The position numbers and the translations under genes were made by a program. DNA of 64,000 nucleotides from contig CALXQW010000002.1 in assembly GCA_944390805.1 (NCBI GenBank), forward strand, positions 1 through 64,000. Reading direction: 5' to 3'. The notes beneath the pieces are model-generated. The model saw nothing but the letters and a program-made list of their open reading frames with translations, had not been told where the DNA came from and ran no database searches. Each line of letters opens with the position of its first letter. Position 1 is the first letter of the stretch. Shown piece after piece: positions 24,477 through 33,907 of this stretch. Source of the DNA: an uncultured Opitutales bacterium (GTDB lineage: Bacteria > Verrucomicrobiota > Verrucomicrobiia > Opitutales > Intestinicryptomonadaceae).

Positions 24477-25529
24477 ATGATAACCAGATTGACGGCTATT
24501 ATTATTGCCGCAGCGTTTTTTTCGGGGGCTGCGTATGCAAGAATAGGGGAATCGCGTTCTTCATTTGAGAATAGATTGATGTCTAAATCAGACGGCGGAT
24601 ATCAATATGAGAATAAGGAGGACAGGCTTCGGGAGATATTCGAGCTGCCTTACAGGAATCTTCTGCTGCTATTTCCAAAGGATACAAGCAACAGCTTTTA
24701 CTTCAAGAAGCCCGATGCATCTTTAGCGACAAAGAGCGATGTTGTCAGGCAGGCAGAATTGGAGGGTTGGGAAGTACATGTATGCTTTTTCAAGGAAATA
24801 TCTGTGATGGAATTTTACCGCAGGCGCGGCTCAAAGATAACCCCCGAAGAAATAGCAGGGCTGCTTGAGATGACGCAAAATGCCATGAAGAAAGGCAAAG
24901 ACGAAAAGCCCGCCGAATGGCAGAAGCGCACACCTAAGAAAGCCGATATCCCCAAGCCGCAAATTGAAGTTTCAGAGAATTTCTCAAAGGCAGTGGCTTT
25001 ATTGCCAAGAATTACAACGCGCATGGTAAATATGAAAGTGCCAGACGAGATAAAAAGCTCTATAAATTTCGATACATCAAGCGCAAGTCTGATACTTACA
25101 GAAGAAAAGCGCAGGTTTGCGCTAAAGAACAAAGACAAGTTGGCTGCCGAACAAGCTGCCGAAGAGGCAAAGAGGAAGGAAAACGCAAAAAGCCGGAAGA
25201 GCTCAACAGTCAGAGAAAGAAGCGCTGCTCTTGCAAAGGCTAAAGAAGCCGACACAAAAAGCGAGGAGGTCTCCTACGGAGGGATTAGCGATAACGATCT
25301 TGAAGATAGATTAATGATACTTCAAAAAATTCCCGACGACGAAGGAACTGCTTTTGGCTACACGCTTAATCTCTCCGACGATTCAATAAGGGCATTGCTC
25401 ATGCCAGACGGCGTGTTATTTATAGACTCCCGCTTTGACAAGCTGCTAAGAGACGAGATGGAGCGCCTATGGCTTAAGCAGGAAACAGAGCGCCAGAAAG
25501 CCTATAAAGACAGCCTATATAGGTTCTAA
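24477..25529 (+). CDS. Secreted protein of unknown function, paralogue 2
   Basis: 350 residues from the ATG at 24477, preceded by GGGA at the right distance; a TTG four codons earlier is less likely. Signal peptide at residues 1-21 (cleavage after AYA). The mature start RIGESRSSFENRLMSKSDGG and the segments EVHVCFFKEISVMEFYRRRG and DDEGTAFGYTLNLS match paralogue 1. A charged Ala/Lys/Glu helix lies at about 215-265. The conserved pair of end domains around a variable charged middle suggests a two-domain exported protein; function unknown. Confidence 0.75.
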   Translation: MITRLTAIIIAAAFFSGAAYARIGESRSSFENRLMSKSDGGYQYENKEDRLREIFELPYRNLLLLFPKDTSNSFYFKKPDASLATKSDVVRQAELEGWEVHVCFFKEISVMEFYRRRGSKITPEEIAGLLEMTQNAMKKGKDEKPAEWQKRTPKKADIPKPQIEVSENFSKAVALLPRITTRMVNMKVPDEIKSSINFDTSSASLILTEEKRRFALKNKDKLAAEQAAEEAKRKENAKSRKSSTVRERSAALAKAKEADTKSEEVSYGGISDNDLEDRLMILQKIPDDEGTAFGYTLNLSDDSIRALLMPDGVLFIDSRFDKLLRDEMERLWLKQETERQKAYKDSLYRF

Positions 25530-25554
25530 ATAAATCGAACGAAAAACTTTTTAG

Positions 25555-25580
25555 TCCCGGCATAATTGCCGGGATTTTTT
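25555..25580 (+). terminator. Terminator of the paralogue pair
   Basis: TCCCGGC (25555-25561), loop ATAATT, GCCGGGA (25568-25574), then six T. Confidence 0.9.
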
Positions 25581-25670
25581 ATCTGCGTATATAAGGCTTA
25601 TTTCTGCTGCCTATGAAAAATAAATCTACCCGCAATAAAGAAGATATTCATAGTCCAACAAGAATACATA

Positions 25671-25709
25671 AAAATTAAGTTTTCTGCCGTATAAGAAAAA
25701 CTTAATTTT
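25671..25709 (-). terminator. AT-rich hairpin, probable terminator of the gene at 25748-28276
   Basis: AAAATTAAGTTTTCT (25671-25685) pairs with AGAAAAACTTAATTTT (25694-25709) with one bulge. On the minus strand the stem ends in a T-run, so it could terminate the gene that ends 38 bases before it. AT-rich and without a GC core, hence moderate confidence. Confidence 0.45.
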
Positions 25710-25747
25710 CATGACATAGGAATCAGACAAAATTTCTCTATTAAAAA

Positions 25748-28276
25748 TTATTCAAATACAAGTTTGGCGGAGAAATTTTTTATATCCGACAGAGCCTTAA
25801 ACCTAATCATGTAAGGGTTCTCCCTGGCATCTAAAGTTATACTCTTTGAAGAGTCGAAGTCTTCCACAGACCTCAATACCCAAAGACCGGTTCCGTCAAC
25901 ATCCATCTCGACGGCAACCCTACCCTTACCTTTTGCGGAAAGAGTTATGTGTTTTTTGTCGAATCCGCGCGCAAAGAATCTGTCGGACAGGTCTCCTTCT
26001 TGCATGTCCATATTCTTTACAGCATATCCTTCACCGCGCGGCTTGCCAAGCTTCCAAAGATCGTCTATACTACCGGCCCACACGGCAACTTTGGAATCGG
26101 AACTCTTTATTATATGGTTGGAATCCGACTCAATCGCCTCAGGAATAACTCCACTTAAGAACATTAAGCCTGCGTAAGAACAAAAGTCTGCAACGGCAAA
26201 ATCTGCGGCGGAAATAGCCCTCATCTTTACAGCTCCTCCCGCATTTAGAGCGGGAAGCTCATATATTATTCCGCCTGCCATGAAAATATCGCGTTCTGTG
26301 GCAACCTCGCGTGCAAAACGTGGGCAATCTATAGACGAAGAATTGTATGAAGGATTTACCGGCAGTATGATCTTCTCATTACCATCTTCAAATTCAGTGC
26401 CCCTCTCTGTAAATTTAATTCCCCTTTCCTCCGGCATAGTCTTGCGCAAAATGACGGCAGCCTTACCTTCTTTCATAGGGGAAAGATTAAGATTTTTATC
26501 AAGCTCGTAATAGCCAAGCTCTTTGCGGGAATCTCCCTTGCCGCTGAAAAATAAAAGGCCAAGCTTTGGATTTCCCACGGTGCCGCAAGATAGCATGTGC
26601 GCTGAAATCTGCCCGCCGGACTTAGCCAACCCCGAGAATATCTCCGAGGCATCTTCAGAGCGCCTGTCAAAATTTGAATAGGAAAAATGCGCTGAAAAAT
26701 CTGCATTGGAATCTAGAGCCCTAAGACGTATCCATTCTCCCGAGGCGTCTATTAGAACGGCCTCCGGAGAAGCCGGCTTTTCAGTACCGAAAAATACACT
26801 TTTAGAAGAATTTGCCCCAACGTAAATCTCCCCGGGGACCCTTTCCCATGAGCCGTCCGCATTTTTATCTATCTCTATGGCTACCCTTATGGGTGTGGAA
26901 GCCGAGTTTACAAGATACAAAGCTTTTTTATCGTATCCTGAAAATAAATAAGGATAGGATAGCTCACCTTCTTTTACGGAGTCATGAGCCCATACAGCAC
27001 CCTCTCCGAGTGCGTATCCAAGGTTGTCGAGCTGATCGTAGTCGGCAAACCACAAATTGGAGTTTGAAACAAACGGAGAAAGCCCCTCAGACTTTATCTT
27101 GCGCTTATTGAAAAACTCCTTTTTTGCGGTGTCGTCGCAGCCAAAAACAATATGCCCGTTCCATGCGCAAAAATCGCCAATCACCTTAAGATAATTGCTG
27201 CGTGGAGATATTCCCTTTCTGTTGGACAAGCTAAACGATGCCGGAAAATTCCAAAATGTGCCGTGCATTGTTGCCAATAGAACGGATGGATTACCAACTT
27301 CCCTAATGCGGGGCCATTCAGTATTCCATCCATGGGAGCCATCGTATGAATGAGAGCCTTTAGGAAGCCTGAAGTATGTACATTTGCCATTCTCGATAAG
27401 AGCCAATATGACAGAACGGTAATCCCAACCCAATGCCCAGAGAGGGGAAGTATCTTTAGGGGCTCCTTCTATACCGCCAGAGCTTGTAATCTCGGTAAAC
27501 TGCTTTTCTATAATTGGAGTCCAATCTGCGCCGTAGCGTCCGTCCCAATAGGCAAGCGCGCCTGATTTTAAAGTAGGGTCTAATGCCACCTTCGGGTGGG
27601 AAACTCCATTATTAGAGTAAAAGAGCCTGCCCTGCCCTGTATACAACCCTTTACCATGATACCCAAACAGTTTTGATTTTGAAACTTTCAAAGGAGCATC
27701 TGCTGGCCCGGAAAGCAAAGATTTCTTCAGACTCTCCGGAACGTCAAAGTCTTTTTTCAAGTTTCCGTCCTTTATAATCCAGCCTACTTTCATGGAGTTT
27801 AAATCAAGCTCGTACAGGCCTTCCTCCATAGTTGCCATATAAACTTTGTTTGCCGGGTCTGAAAGATGCCTTGCAGTTCCAGTAAGGCGCCCAGGCATAA
27901 GTTTTCGAGGAACAACCTCAACAGTAGAATCCGGAGAAATGACGTATGGGCCTATTATGAGTTTTTCGCTTTCTTTATGCAAAAGCCTATTTGCGTTTGT
28001 GCCGCCTACGCTCTCGGGACGGACACGGATATCGAGATTTTGAGATATCTCGTAGAGTTTGTCGTCGCTTTCAAAATAGGCATGAGGCGGATATGTTATT
28101 GCCCAGAGTTTTCCGGCAAACGGAACAACCGCACCAGTGCCGCATTCGCCGCCTGAATTAGAAAAGACCAGATGCGGGTAAATTCCTGATATCTGCCTAT
28201 ATTTTTCTCCGGAGAATAAGGCGGAAGAAAACACAATAGACAAAATAAAAAGCTCAAGAACAGATTTTATTTTCAT
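25748..28276 (-). CDS. Large secreted protein of unknown function (possible beta-propeller)
   Basis: 842 residues from the ATG at 28276, which starts MKIKSVLELFILSIVFSSAL, a clear signal peptide; an earlier in-frame start at 28384 would put 36 non-signal residues before it. The mature protein starts with a GIYPHLVFSNSGGECGTGAVV segment (quoted only in part: GGECGTGAVVPFAGKLWA), then sheet-forming repeats with W and G (KLWAITYPPHAYF, KVYMATMEEGLYELDL), suggesting a propeller for residues 30-440. Two similar units near 420-530 and 720-842 (WNGHIVFGCDDTA and SDIKNFSAKLVFE surroundings) contain KKALYLVNSASTP and KKHITLSAKGKGR, so the C-terminal half is internally duplicated. Function unknown. Confidence 0.7.
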   Translation of the reverse strand: MKIKSVLELFILSIVFSSALFSGEKYRQISGIYPHLVFSNSGGECGTGAVVPFAGKLWAITYPPHAYFESDDKLYEISQNLDIRVRPESVGGTNANRLLHKESEKLIIGPYVISPDSTVEVVPRKLMPGRLTGTARHLSDPANKVYMATMEEGLYELDLNSMKVGWIIKDGNLKKDFDVPESLKKSLLSGPADAPLKVSKSKLFGYHGKGLYTGQGRLFYSNNGVSHPKVALDPTLKSGALAYWDGRYGADWTPIIEKQFTEITSSGGIEGAPKDTSPLWALGWDYRSVILALIENGKCTYFRLPKGSHSYDGSHGWNTEWPRIREVGNPSVLLATMHGTFWNFPASFSLSNRKGISPRSNYLKVIGDFCAWNGHIVFGCDDTAKKEFFNKRKIKSEGLSPFVSNSNLWFADYDQLDNLGYALGEGAVWAHDSVKEGELSYPYLFSGYDKKALYLVNSASTPIRVAIEIDKNADGSWERVPGEIYVGANSSKSVFFGTEKPASPEAVLIDASGEWIRLRALDSNADFSAHFSYSNFDRRSEDASEIFSGLAKSGGQISAHMLSCGTVGNPKLGLLFFSGKGDSRKELGYYELDKNLNLSPMKEGKAAVILRKTMPEERGIKFTERGTEFEDGNEKIILPVNPSYNSSSIDCPRFAREVATERDIFMAGGIIYELPALNAGGAVKMRAISAADFAVADFCSYAGLMFLSGVIPEAIESDSNHIIKSSDSKVAVWAGSIDDLWKLGKPRGEGYAVKNMDMQEGDLSDRFFARGFDKKHITLSAKGKGRVAVEMDVDGTGLWVLRSVEDFDSSKSITLDARENPYMIRFKALSDIKNFSAKLVFE

Positions 28277-28469
28277 AATATAACGTAAATTAAAAAAGTC
28301 TAACGCCCGCCCCACCGTGGATTGGATTTCCAAAATAATCTTAAAACTTAGCACACCCGTAAAGGAAAAAATCCAAAAACACAAAATACGAAGAGCGCAA
28401 ATCTCTTGAAATTAATACGCAAGATACACACTTTTATATAACCATACTGAATGCAGATAAGGTTATTCT

Positions 28470-29114
28470 CTAAAGCGACAAATATCTCATCAGTTCTTCC
28501 GTATTATCAAATACAGGAACTCCCGCCGTCTCCAAACGCTGGCGGCTGAAATGCCCGCCGCATAAGAGAGCGCATGGAATTCCCATAGCCTTTGCTGTGT
28601 CAAAGTCGTGAAGGGTATCTCCAACCATAAGCACACTGCCGGCAGGCAGATTTATCTTAGCTATGTGCCTTTTACCAAGAGCTTCTTTAGAACCTGCATA
28701 GATATTGTCTAAACCGGAGACAAAATCAAAAAATCTCTCCAACTTGCGCATTTTTACCGCGGCAGACAAGCATGACTTTTCGTACGCACTAAGAACGCTC
28801 TGCGACATCTCCGGAGAATCGGCTACCCGTTTTAGAATTTCCAAAATTCCATTCCGCATAGGGCAATTTGCCTGGGCCTTGTTGTACGCGTCTACAAACT
28901 CCCTGCCAACTTTATCAACAGACTCTTTGGAAAAGTCGAACCCGAGCCTTTCGTAGAATTCAGACACGGGGAAATCGAAAGAGGCTCTGTATTTTTCAAG
29001 GCTAAGCGGCTGAAGCCTTCGCTTGGTCAAGGTCTGGTTTAAGATGTCTAAAGACAAAGAGGCATCGTCAATTATAGTTCCGTTCCAATCCCAAATTATA
29101 TGCTTAAACCTCAT
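28470..29114 (-). CDS. HAD-family hydrolase (phosphoglycolate phosphatase-like)
   Basis: 214 residues. Motif I DWNGTIIDD has Asn in place of the usual Asp-Leu context but keeps both catalytic-type aspartates (D-x-N-G-T). Motif II is SVLSAYE, motif III has Lys near SKEALGKRH and motif IV is MVGDTLHDFDTA. A helical cap sits between motifs I and II. It removes phosphate from a small metabolite; the substrate cannot be read. Its ATG overlaps the metF stop by four bases, so it is the second gene of a two-gene operon. Confidence 0.88.
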   Translation of the reverse strand: MRFKHIIWDWNGTIIDDASLSLDILNQTLTKRRLQPLSLEKYRASFDFPVSEFYERLGFDFSKESVDKVGREFVDAYNKAQANCPMRNGILEILKRVADSPEMSQSVLSAYEKSCLSAAVKMRKLERFFDFVSGLDNIYAGSKEALGKRHIAKINLPAGSVLMVGDTLHDFDTAKAMGIPCALLCGGHFSRQRLETAGVPVFDNTEELMRYLSL

Positions 29115-30007
29115 AATTCAGCCGACGCCTCCCGCGCGGCTTCCACAAGCTGCAAAACACAATGCGCCCTGTTTAAAATATACATATGAATTCCCGCTGC
29201 GCGGTTCTTTATAAGATCCACTACCTGCCTTTGCGCCCAATCGGCGCCTACTTTTAGAGACTCTTCCGAATCTTTAGCAGCTGCCATGCCGCAGACAAGC
29301 TCATCTGGCAAAAACGTGTTGCACATAGTCGAAAAGTTAGAAAGCTGCTTTGAGGAAAGCGCCGGAAGAACCCCAGCTATAATGGGCTTGTCTATTCCAG
29401 CCCCTGCGCATTTATCCCTGAAGGAATAAAATATGGAATTGTCAAAAAACATCTGCGTAACGATAAAATCCGCCCCGCAATCAACTTTATGCTTAAGCCA
29501 TGAAATATCTTCCTGAAAACTAGCCGCCTCTGGGTGGCGCTCCGGATAGCCTGCGCAACCAACGGAAAAATCGGGATAGCGGCTCTTTATAAAAGTTATA
29601 AGTTCGGACGCATGTGCAAAGCCGTCGGGATGCGGTACAAAATTTCTATCGCCCTTGGGGGGATCTCCGCGCAAAGCCATTATATTTTTAAAGCCTGCGG
29701 CATTGAGCCTGTCGAGAATTTCCGCGATTTCAGATTTTGAATGCCCAACACACGTAAGATGCGGAAGCACATCGAACCCGTAATCGTCCTTGAGAATTTC
29801 TCCATACTTCATGGATAGGTCTCTTGTAGACCCGCCGGCTCCGTATGTTATAGAGACGTAATCGGGCTTTGTCTGCCTGACAGATTTTGCGGTATCTAAA
29901 ATCTGGCGTGCGCCTTCTTCGGTCTTTGGCGGAAAAAATTCAACTGAAATCAATGTGCGGTGCAAAGTGCGGAATTTCTCAGCAATGCTGTCGGAAAATC
30001 TATTCAT
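29111..30007 (-). CDS. metF: Methylenetetrahydrofolate reductase
   Basis: 298 residues, normal length. It reduces 5,10-methylene-THF to 5-methyl-THF with FAD, feeding methionine synthesis. The N-terminal VEFFPPKTEEG contains the catalytic Glu; YVSITYGAGGSTRD, ALRGDPPKGD and FIVTQMFFDN are all typical. It heads an operon with the HAD hydrolase. I see no SAM riboswitch in the 210 bases before it. Confidence 0.94.
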   Translation of the reverse strand: MNRFSDSIAEKFRTLHRTLISVEFFPPKTEEGARQILDTAKSVRQTKPDYVSITYGAGGSTRDLSMKYGEILKDDYGFDVLPHLTCVGHSKSEIAEILDRLNAAGFKNIMALRGDPPKGDRNFVPHPDGFAHASELITFIKSRYPDFSVGCAGYPERHPEAASFQEDISWLKHKVDCGADFIVTQMFFDNSIFYSFRDKCAGAGIDKPIIAGVLPALSSKQLSNFSTMCNTFLPDELVCGMAAAKDSEESLKVGADWAQRQVVDLIKNRAAGIHMYILNRAHCVLQLVEAAREASAEL

Positions 30008-30217
30008 ATGTATGTTGTAATATTGATATTGTCAGAAAATAATTTGCCAAATATGAAAAATTCGTCAAGGGATTATATTTTTACTTCCGAAAAATTTGGA
30101 TTTTGTTGGCTTTATTTCCGATTCATATCAATTATAAAAAAAGGCGAAATTATGCTTGTGAAAGCTTGGGTTTTGAGGCAAAATTTTTTTACGTAAATTT
30201 TGTAAAAAATATTCACT

Positions 30218-30991
30218 ATGGAAAAATACCTATATCTATCGCTGTTGCCCGAAGCGTTGATAGCATCACATCTGTCTCCAGAAGAGTTCGGAGCGTATTA
30301 CGCAACCGGAGTTTTCAGGAGGAGTTGCGGTCAGGCAATATTCTTCGAGCTGGACAAGAACTTCAAGTCGGACTTTCTGCCTGTAGACAGAATAGACGAG
30401 TTGTGCCAACCCCATGAAGACGGCTCTCCGCACAAGTCGGTTTATCTGGCGGTTTACAGGGTGCTTGAGCATGTTCCGCTCTCGGCGATAAAGAGGTTGT
30501 ACGTTGTAACGTCCGACGGAAAAACTCTTGGGCTGGACGAAAAACCTTTCGAGCCCGATGGAGAAAAACTTTTCATGTATCAGGATTTGGCTCCCATACG
30601 CCCAAGGGTAATTAGTGTGTTGAATCCGGCAGAATACGTAAAGAGAATCACCAGCGAAGACAGGCTTGTTCATCTTGATAAGTTTGCCTTCTGCGACATG
30701 AAACTTGGCTCGCTTGAGACAGATCCTGAAAACGGCGATTTGGGTGATTTGCCATACAAGAATTCCCAGCATCTGCGCGACTGCATACGCGCCGTTCAGA
30801 CAAAGGGAAAACGCAACAACAAGATATTCATGAGAACTCTCAACGGCGAGATTCTTTTCAGAACCATAAGGCGCGGTTTCTATGTTGGCGACGCTTCCGG
30901 CATGAAATATTATCCGTTGCCCTCCCGCGACGACCTCGAAAACAAGTATTACGACTGGTGGCGCAGCGCGCTGGCTAACTTCGGCGAATAA
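30218..30991 (+). CDS. Conserved-looking cytosolic protein of unknown function
   Basis: 257 residues, no signal peptide and no membrane segment. It begins MEKYLYLSLLPEALIASHLS; the middle has VYRVLEHVPLSAIKRLYVVTSDG and RPRVISVLNPAEYVKRI. The end is YYPLPSRDDLENKYYDWW. Codon use matches the neighbours, so it is a resident gene. I do not recognise a family. It is read in the same direction as hppA, 58 bases before it, but a separate promoter for hppA is possible. Confidence 0.7.
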   Translation: MEKYLYLSLLPEALIASHLSPEEFGAYYATGVFRRSCGQAIFFELDKNFKSDFLPVDRIDELCQPHEDGSPHKSVYLAVYRVLEHVPLSAIKRLYVVTSDGKTLGLDEKPFEPDGEKLFMYQDLAPIRPRVISVLNPAEYVKRITSEDRLVHLDKFAFCDMKLGSLETDPENGDLGDLPYKNSQHLRDCIRAVQTKGKRNNKIFMRTLNGEILFRTIRRGFYVGDASGMKYYPLPSRDDLENKYYDWWRSALANFGE

Positions 30992-31049
30992 ACTGTTAAA
31001 ACCCGCTGGGTTTTACGTGCATTGTAATTTTAGAAAATCTAACTGATAT

Positions 31050-33344
31050 ATGAATTGTTTATACATACCAACAATCGCCGCGGCGGACGCGGCGGCAAAC
31101 GCGTCGCAGGCGGCGGAATCCTTCTGCGGAATAAGTCCGGTATTTTGGCTTGTTCCGGCGGCTTCCATACTGGCTCTGATATTTGCCCGCATATTTTACT
31201 GCGGCATGAAACGTTCGGAAGAAGGCACGGACATAATGAAGAAGATTGCCGGACATGTGCGCGATGGTGCAACCGCATACTTGTGGCAGCAATACAAGAT
31301 GGTGGGCATAGTGTTTCTCATCATCACGGCGATATTTGCGTTTCTCGCCTACGGGCTTGGAGTGCAGAATGGGTGGGTTCCGTTTGCGTTCTTAACGGGC
31401 GGATTCTTCTCGGGTCTGGCTGGATACTTCGGAATGAAAACTGCCACATATGCCTCTAACCGCGCGGCATGGGCGGCTAATAAATCGCTCGACAGCGGCT
31501 TAAGGGTGGCGTTCCGTTCTGGAGCTGTCATGGGCTTGGTTGTTGTGGGCTTGGCTCTGCTCGACATATCCGCATGGTTTTTGATTCTAAACGCGCTTAT
31601 AGACGACGCCAGCCAGCATCATAAGATGATTATGATAACCACAACCATGCTAACCTTCGGCATGGGTGCAAGTTTGCAGGCCCTCTTTGCGAGAGTTGGC
31701 GGCGGTATATTCACAAAGGCTGCCGACGTAGGAGCGGATCTTGTAGGCAAGGTTGAGGCTGGAATTCCTGAAGACGACCCACGCAACCCTGCAACTATTG
31801 CCGACAACGTTGGAGACAACGTAGGCGACGTTGCCGGAATGGGTGCCGACCTTTACGAATCCTACTGCGGATCCATACTTGCAACTGCATCTCTTGGAGC
31901 TGCCGCCTATATGAGCGCCTCGCCCGACATTCAGATGAAGGCTGTAATTGCGCCAATGCTTATAGGCGCCATAGGCACTATACTTTCCATAGTTGGAATA
32001 TATTTTGTAAAGGTAAAGCCCGGTGCGGATTCCAAGCAGCTTCTTGGAGCTCTCGGCAAGGGAATAAATGTAAGTTCCGTATTAATATTGATAGCTTCGG
32101 CGGCAGTACTATATATGCTCAACTTGCCAAACTGCTGGGGCAAATTTTGGTCCATCGTGGTTGGATTGCTCACGGGCATATTCATAGGAAAAATTACAGA
32201 GTACTACACTTCCGAGGCGTATAAGCCCACGCAGGAGATTGCCTATCAGGCAAAGACTGGCTCTGCCACGGTGATTATAGCCGGAATGGGAACGGGCATG
32301 ATTTCCACTTTCTATCCTGTTATGGCGATAGTTGTTGGAACGGCTCTGGCCTACATGTTCTCCGCAGGCTGGGATTTTGCCAACATATCTGAAGGCCTCT
32401 ATGGTATAGGAATAGCCGCTGTCGGCATGCTTTCCACTCTGGGAATAACCCTTGCAACAGACGCGTACGGTCCCATAGCAGACAACGCCGGCGGCAATGC
32501 AGAGATGGCAGGTCTGGGAAAAGAGGTGCGCAGGCGCACCGACATGTTGGATTCTCTCGGCAATACCACTGCCGCAACTGGCAAGGGTTTTGCGATAGGT
32601 TCGGCGGCCCTTACGGCTCTTGCCTTGCTTGCCTCGTATGTTGAAGAGCTCAGAATAGGCATAACGCACGCCTCGGGCAAAGGGCTTGCAAAGGTTGACG
32701 CAATTATAAACGAATTCGCCCTGCTCGGCAAAGATGTAAAAACCGCCGGTCTTGTGGACTTCATGAATGTTTACGACGTTCATCTGATGAATCCAAAAGT
32801 GCTTCTTGGCATATTTATAGGAGCCATGATGGCGTTCCTCTTCTGCGGTCTTACGATGAATGCCGTAGGGCGCGCAGCCAACAAGATGGTAAACGAGGTC
32901 CGCCGCCAATTCCGCGAGACTGCTGGAATAATGGAAGGCAAGGTTGACCCCGACTATGCGCGCTGCGTTGGCATATCCACAAAGGCTGCTCAGAAAGAGA
33001 TGATGTTCCCGTCGCTCTTGGCTATTGCCGCTCCAGTAGCGGTTGGCCTGATATTCGGTGTTCCCGGAGTTCTCGGACTCTTGACAGGCGCTCTTGCCGC
33101 AGGTTTTGTTCTTGCCATATTCATGGCAAATAGCGGTGGCTCTTGGGACAATGCCAAGAAGTTTATAGAACAGGGCAATCTTGGCGGTAAAGGTTCGGAG
33201 GCTCACAAAGCGGCTGTTATAGGCGACACTGTTGGAGATCCATTCAAGGATACTTCCGGCCCTTCGCTTAACATTCTCGTAAAGCTCATGAGCATGGTTG
33301 CCATAGTTATGGCAGGCGTTACGGTTGCTTACAGCCTCTTCTAA
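31050..33344 (+). CDS. hppA: Membrane-bound pyrophosphatase, K+-dependent type
   Basis: 764 residues with about 16 membrane helices. It hydrolyses pyrophosphate and pumps H+ or Na+ outward. The substrate loop reads [20 protein letters not shown], followed by [20 protein letters not shown]; later [16 protein letters not shown] and [16 protein letters not shown] are complete. The stretch [10 protein letters not shown] has Ala where K+-independent enzymes have Lys, so this is a K+-dependent enzyme; that class includes all known Na+ pumps as well as H+ pumps. A strong terminator follows. Confidence 0.95.
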   Translation: MNCLYIPTIAAADAAANASQAAESFCGISPVFWLVPAASILALIFARIFYCGMKRSEEGTDIMKKIAGHVRDGATAYLWQQYKMVGIVFLIITAIFAFLAYGLGVQNGWVPFAFLTGGFFSGLAGYFGMKTATYASNRAAWAANKSLDSGLRVAFRSGAVMGLVVVGLALLDISAWFLILNALIDDASQHHKMIMITTTMLTFGMGASLQALFARVGGGIFTKAADVGADLVGKVEAGIPEDDPRNPATIADNVGDNVGDVAGMGADLYESYCGSILATASLGAAAYMSASPDIQMKAVIAPMLIGAIGTILSIVGIYFVKVKPGADSKQLLGALGKGINVSSVLILIASAAVLYMLNLPNCWGKFWSIVVGLLTGIFIGKITEYYTSEAYKPTQEIAYQAKTGSATVIIAGMGTGMISTFYPVMAIVVGTALAYMFSAGWDFANISEGLYGIGIAAVGMLSTLGITLATDAYGPIADNAGGNAEMAGLGKEVRRRTDMLDSLGNTTAATGKGFAIGSAALTALALLASYVEELRIGITHASGKGLAKVDAIINEFALLGKDVKTAGLVDFMNVYDVHLMNPKVLLGIFIGAMMAFLFCGLTMNAVGRAANKMVNEVRRQFRETAGIMEGKVDPDYARCVGISTKAAQKEMMFPSLLAIAAPVAVGLIFGVPGVLGLLTGALAAGFVLAIFMANSGGSWDNAKKFIEQGNLGGKGSEAHKAAVIGDTVGDPFKDTSGPSLNILVKLMSMVAIVMAGVTVAYSLF

Positions 33345-33396
33345 AATATATATAAAAAACTCCGCTTTCTAAAAATTAGAAGGCAGTTAAAAAAAG

Positions 33397-33428
33397 CTCC
33401 CGTAGAGATTTATCTGCGGGAGTTTTTT
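33397..33428 (+). terminator. Terminator of hppA
   Basis: CTCCCGTAGA (33397-33406), loop of six, TCTGCGGGAG (33413-33422), then six T. Confidence 0.9.
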
Positions 33429-33810
33429 GTGCCCAAGGCAAGCCTCGTAGCAGAATATATTAGTGTATATGCTAAAAAATATCTGTACCTACGAAGGAGG
33501 AATCTGCACTCAACTCATTTTAAATAGCAGGAAAATAAAGAAATATTATAAAAACCTAAAGCACTTATACTATAAGGTACAATAGCTTATAAAAAAACGA
33601 TGAAATTGGCCTATAGACCTATCATTTTCAGATAGGTGGAAAGCCAAATGTAAAGAGATCTCTACCATGTAGAAATTCAAGTTTTTTGCGCCGGCTTATT
33701 TTTTAAATGAACAATTCTGGCAGATAGTCCTGCGTATTATTTTTGCAAAATATAGCATAGCTAACAAAAAAATTTTCAATGCATTCTGATTTATTTAAAA
33801 CTTTAAGTAT
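33429..33810. other. Intergenic stretch with a small two-part hairpin
   Basis: No gene-like frame. At 33606-33647 TTGGC/GCCAA enclose an internal loop and a second stem ACCTATC (33617-33623)/GATAGGT (33631-33637) with a seven-base loop. This may be a small structured RNA or chance; it lacks a T-run. Nothing else is recognised. Confidence 0.3.
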
Positions 33811-33845
33811 AAAAAAGCGTTCCGCCAAATGAATTGGCGGAACGC
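33811..33845 (-). terminator. Terminator of the fumarase-leuB-alaS operon
   Basis: On the minus strand GCGTTCCGCCAA, a five-base loop, TTGGCGGAACGC, then six T (33816-33811). A 12-base perfect stem 60 bases after the alaS stop. Confidence 0.92.
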
Positions 33846-33907
33846 ATAATTTTATGCGGCGTAATAGAAAAAAATAACTATATAAATGCGCCTTGGAAAT
33901 TTCGGGA

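Noticed and set aside
30008..30217. Possible SAM riboswitch in front of metF
   Set aside because: The region is AT-rich and shows none of the conserved SAM-I core helices.
32109..33206. Open frame of 365 codons on the minus strand
   Set aside because: Antisense to the membrane pyrophosphatase; no domain.
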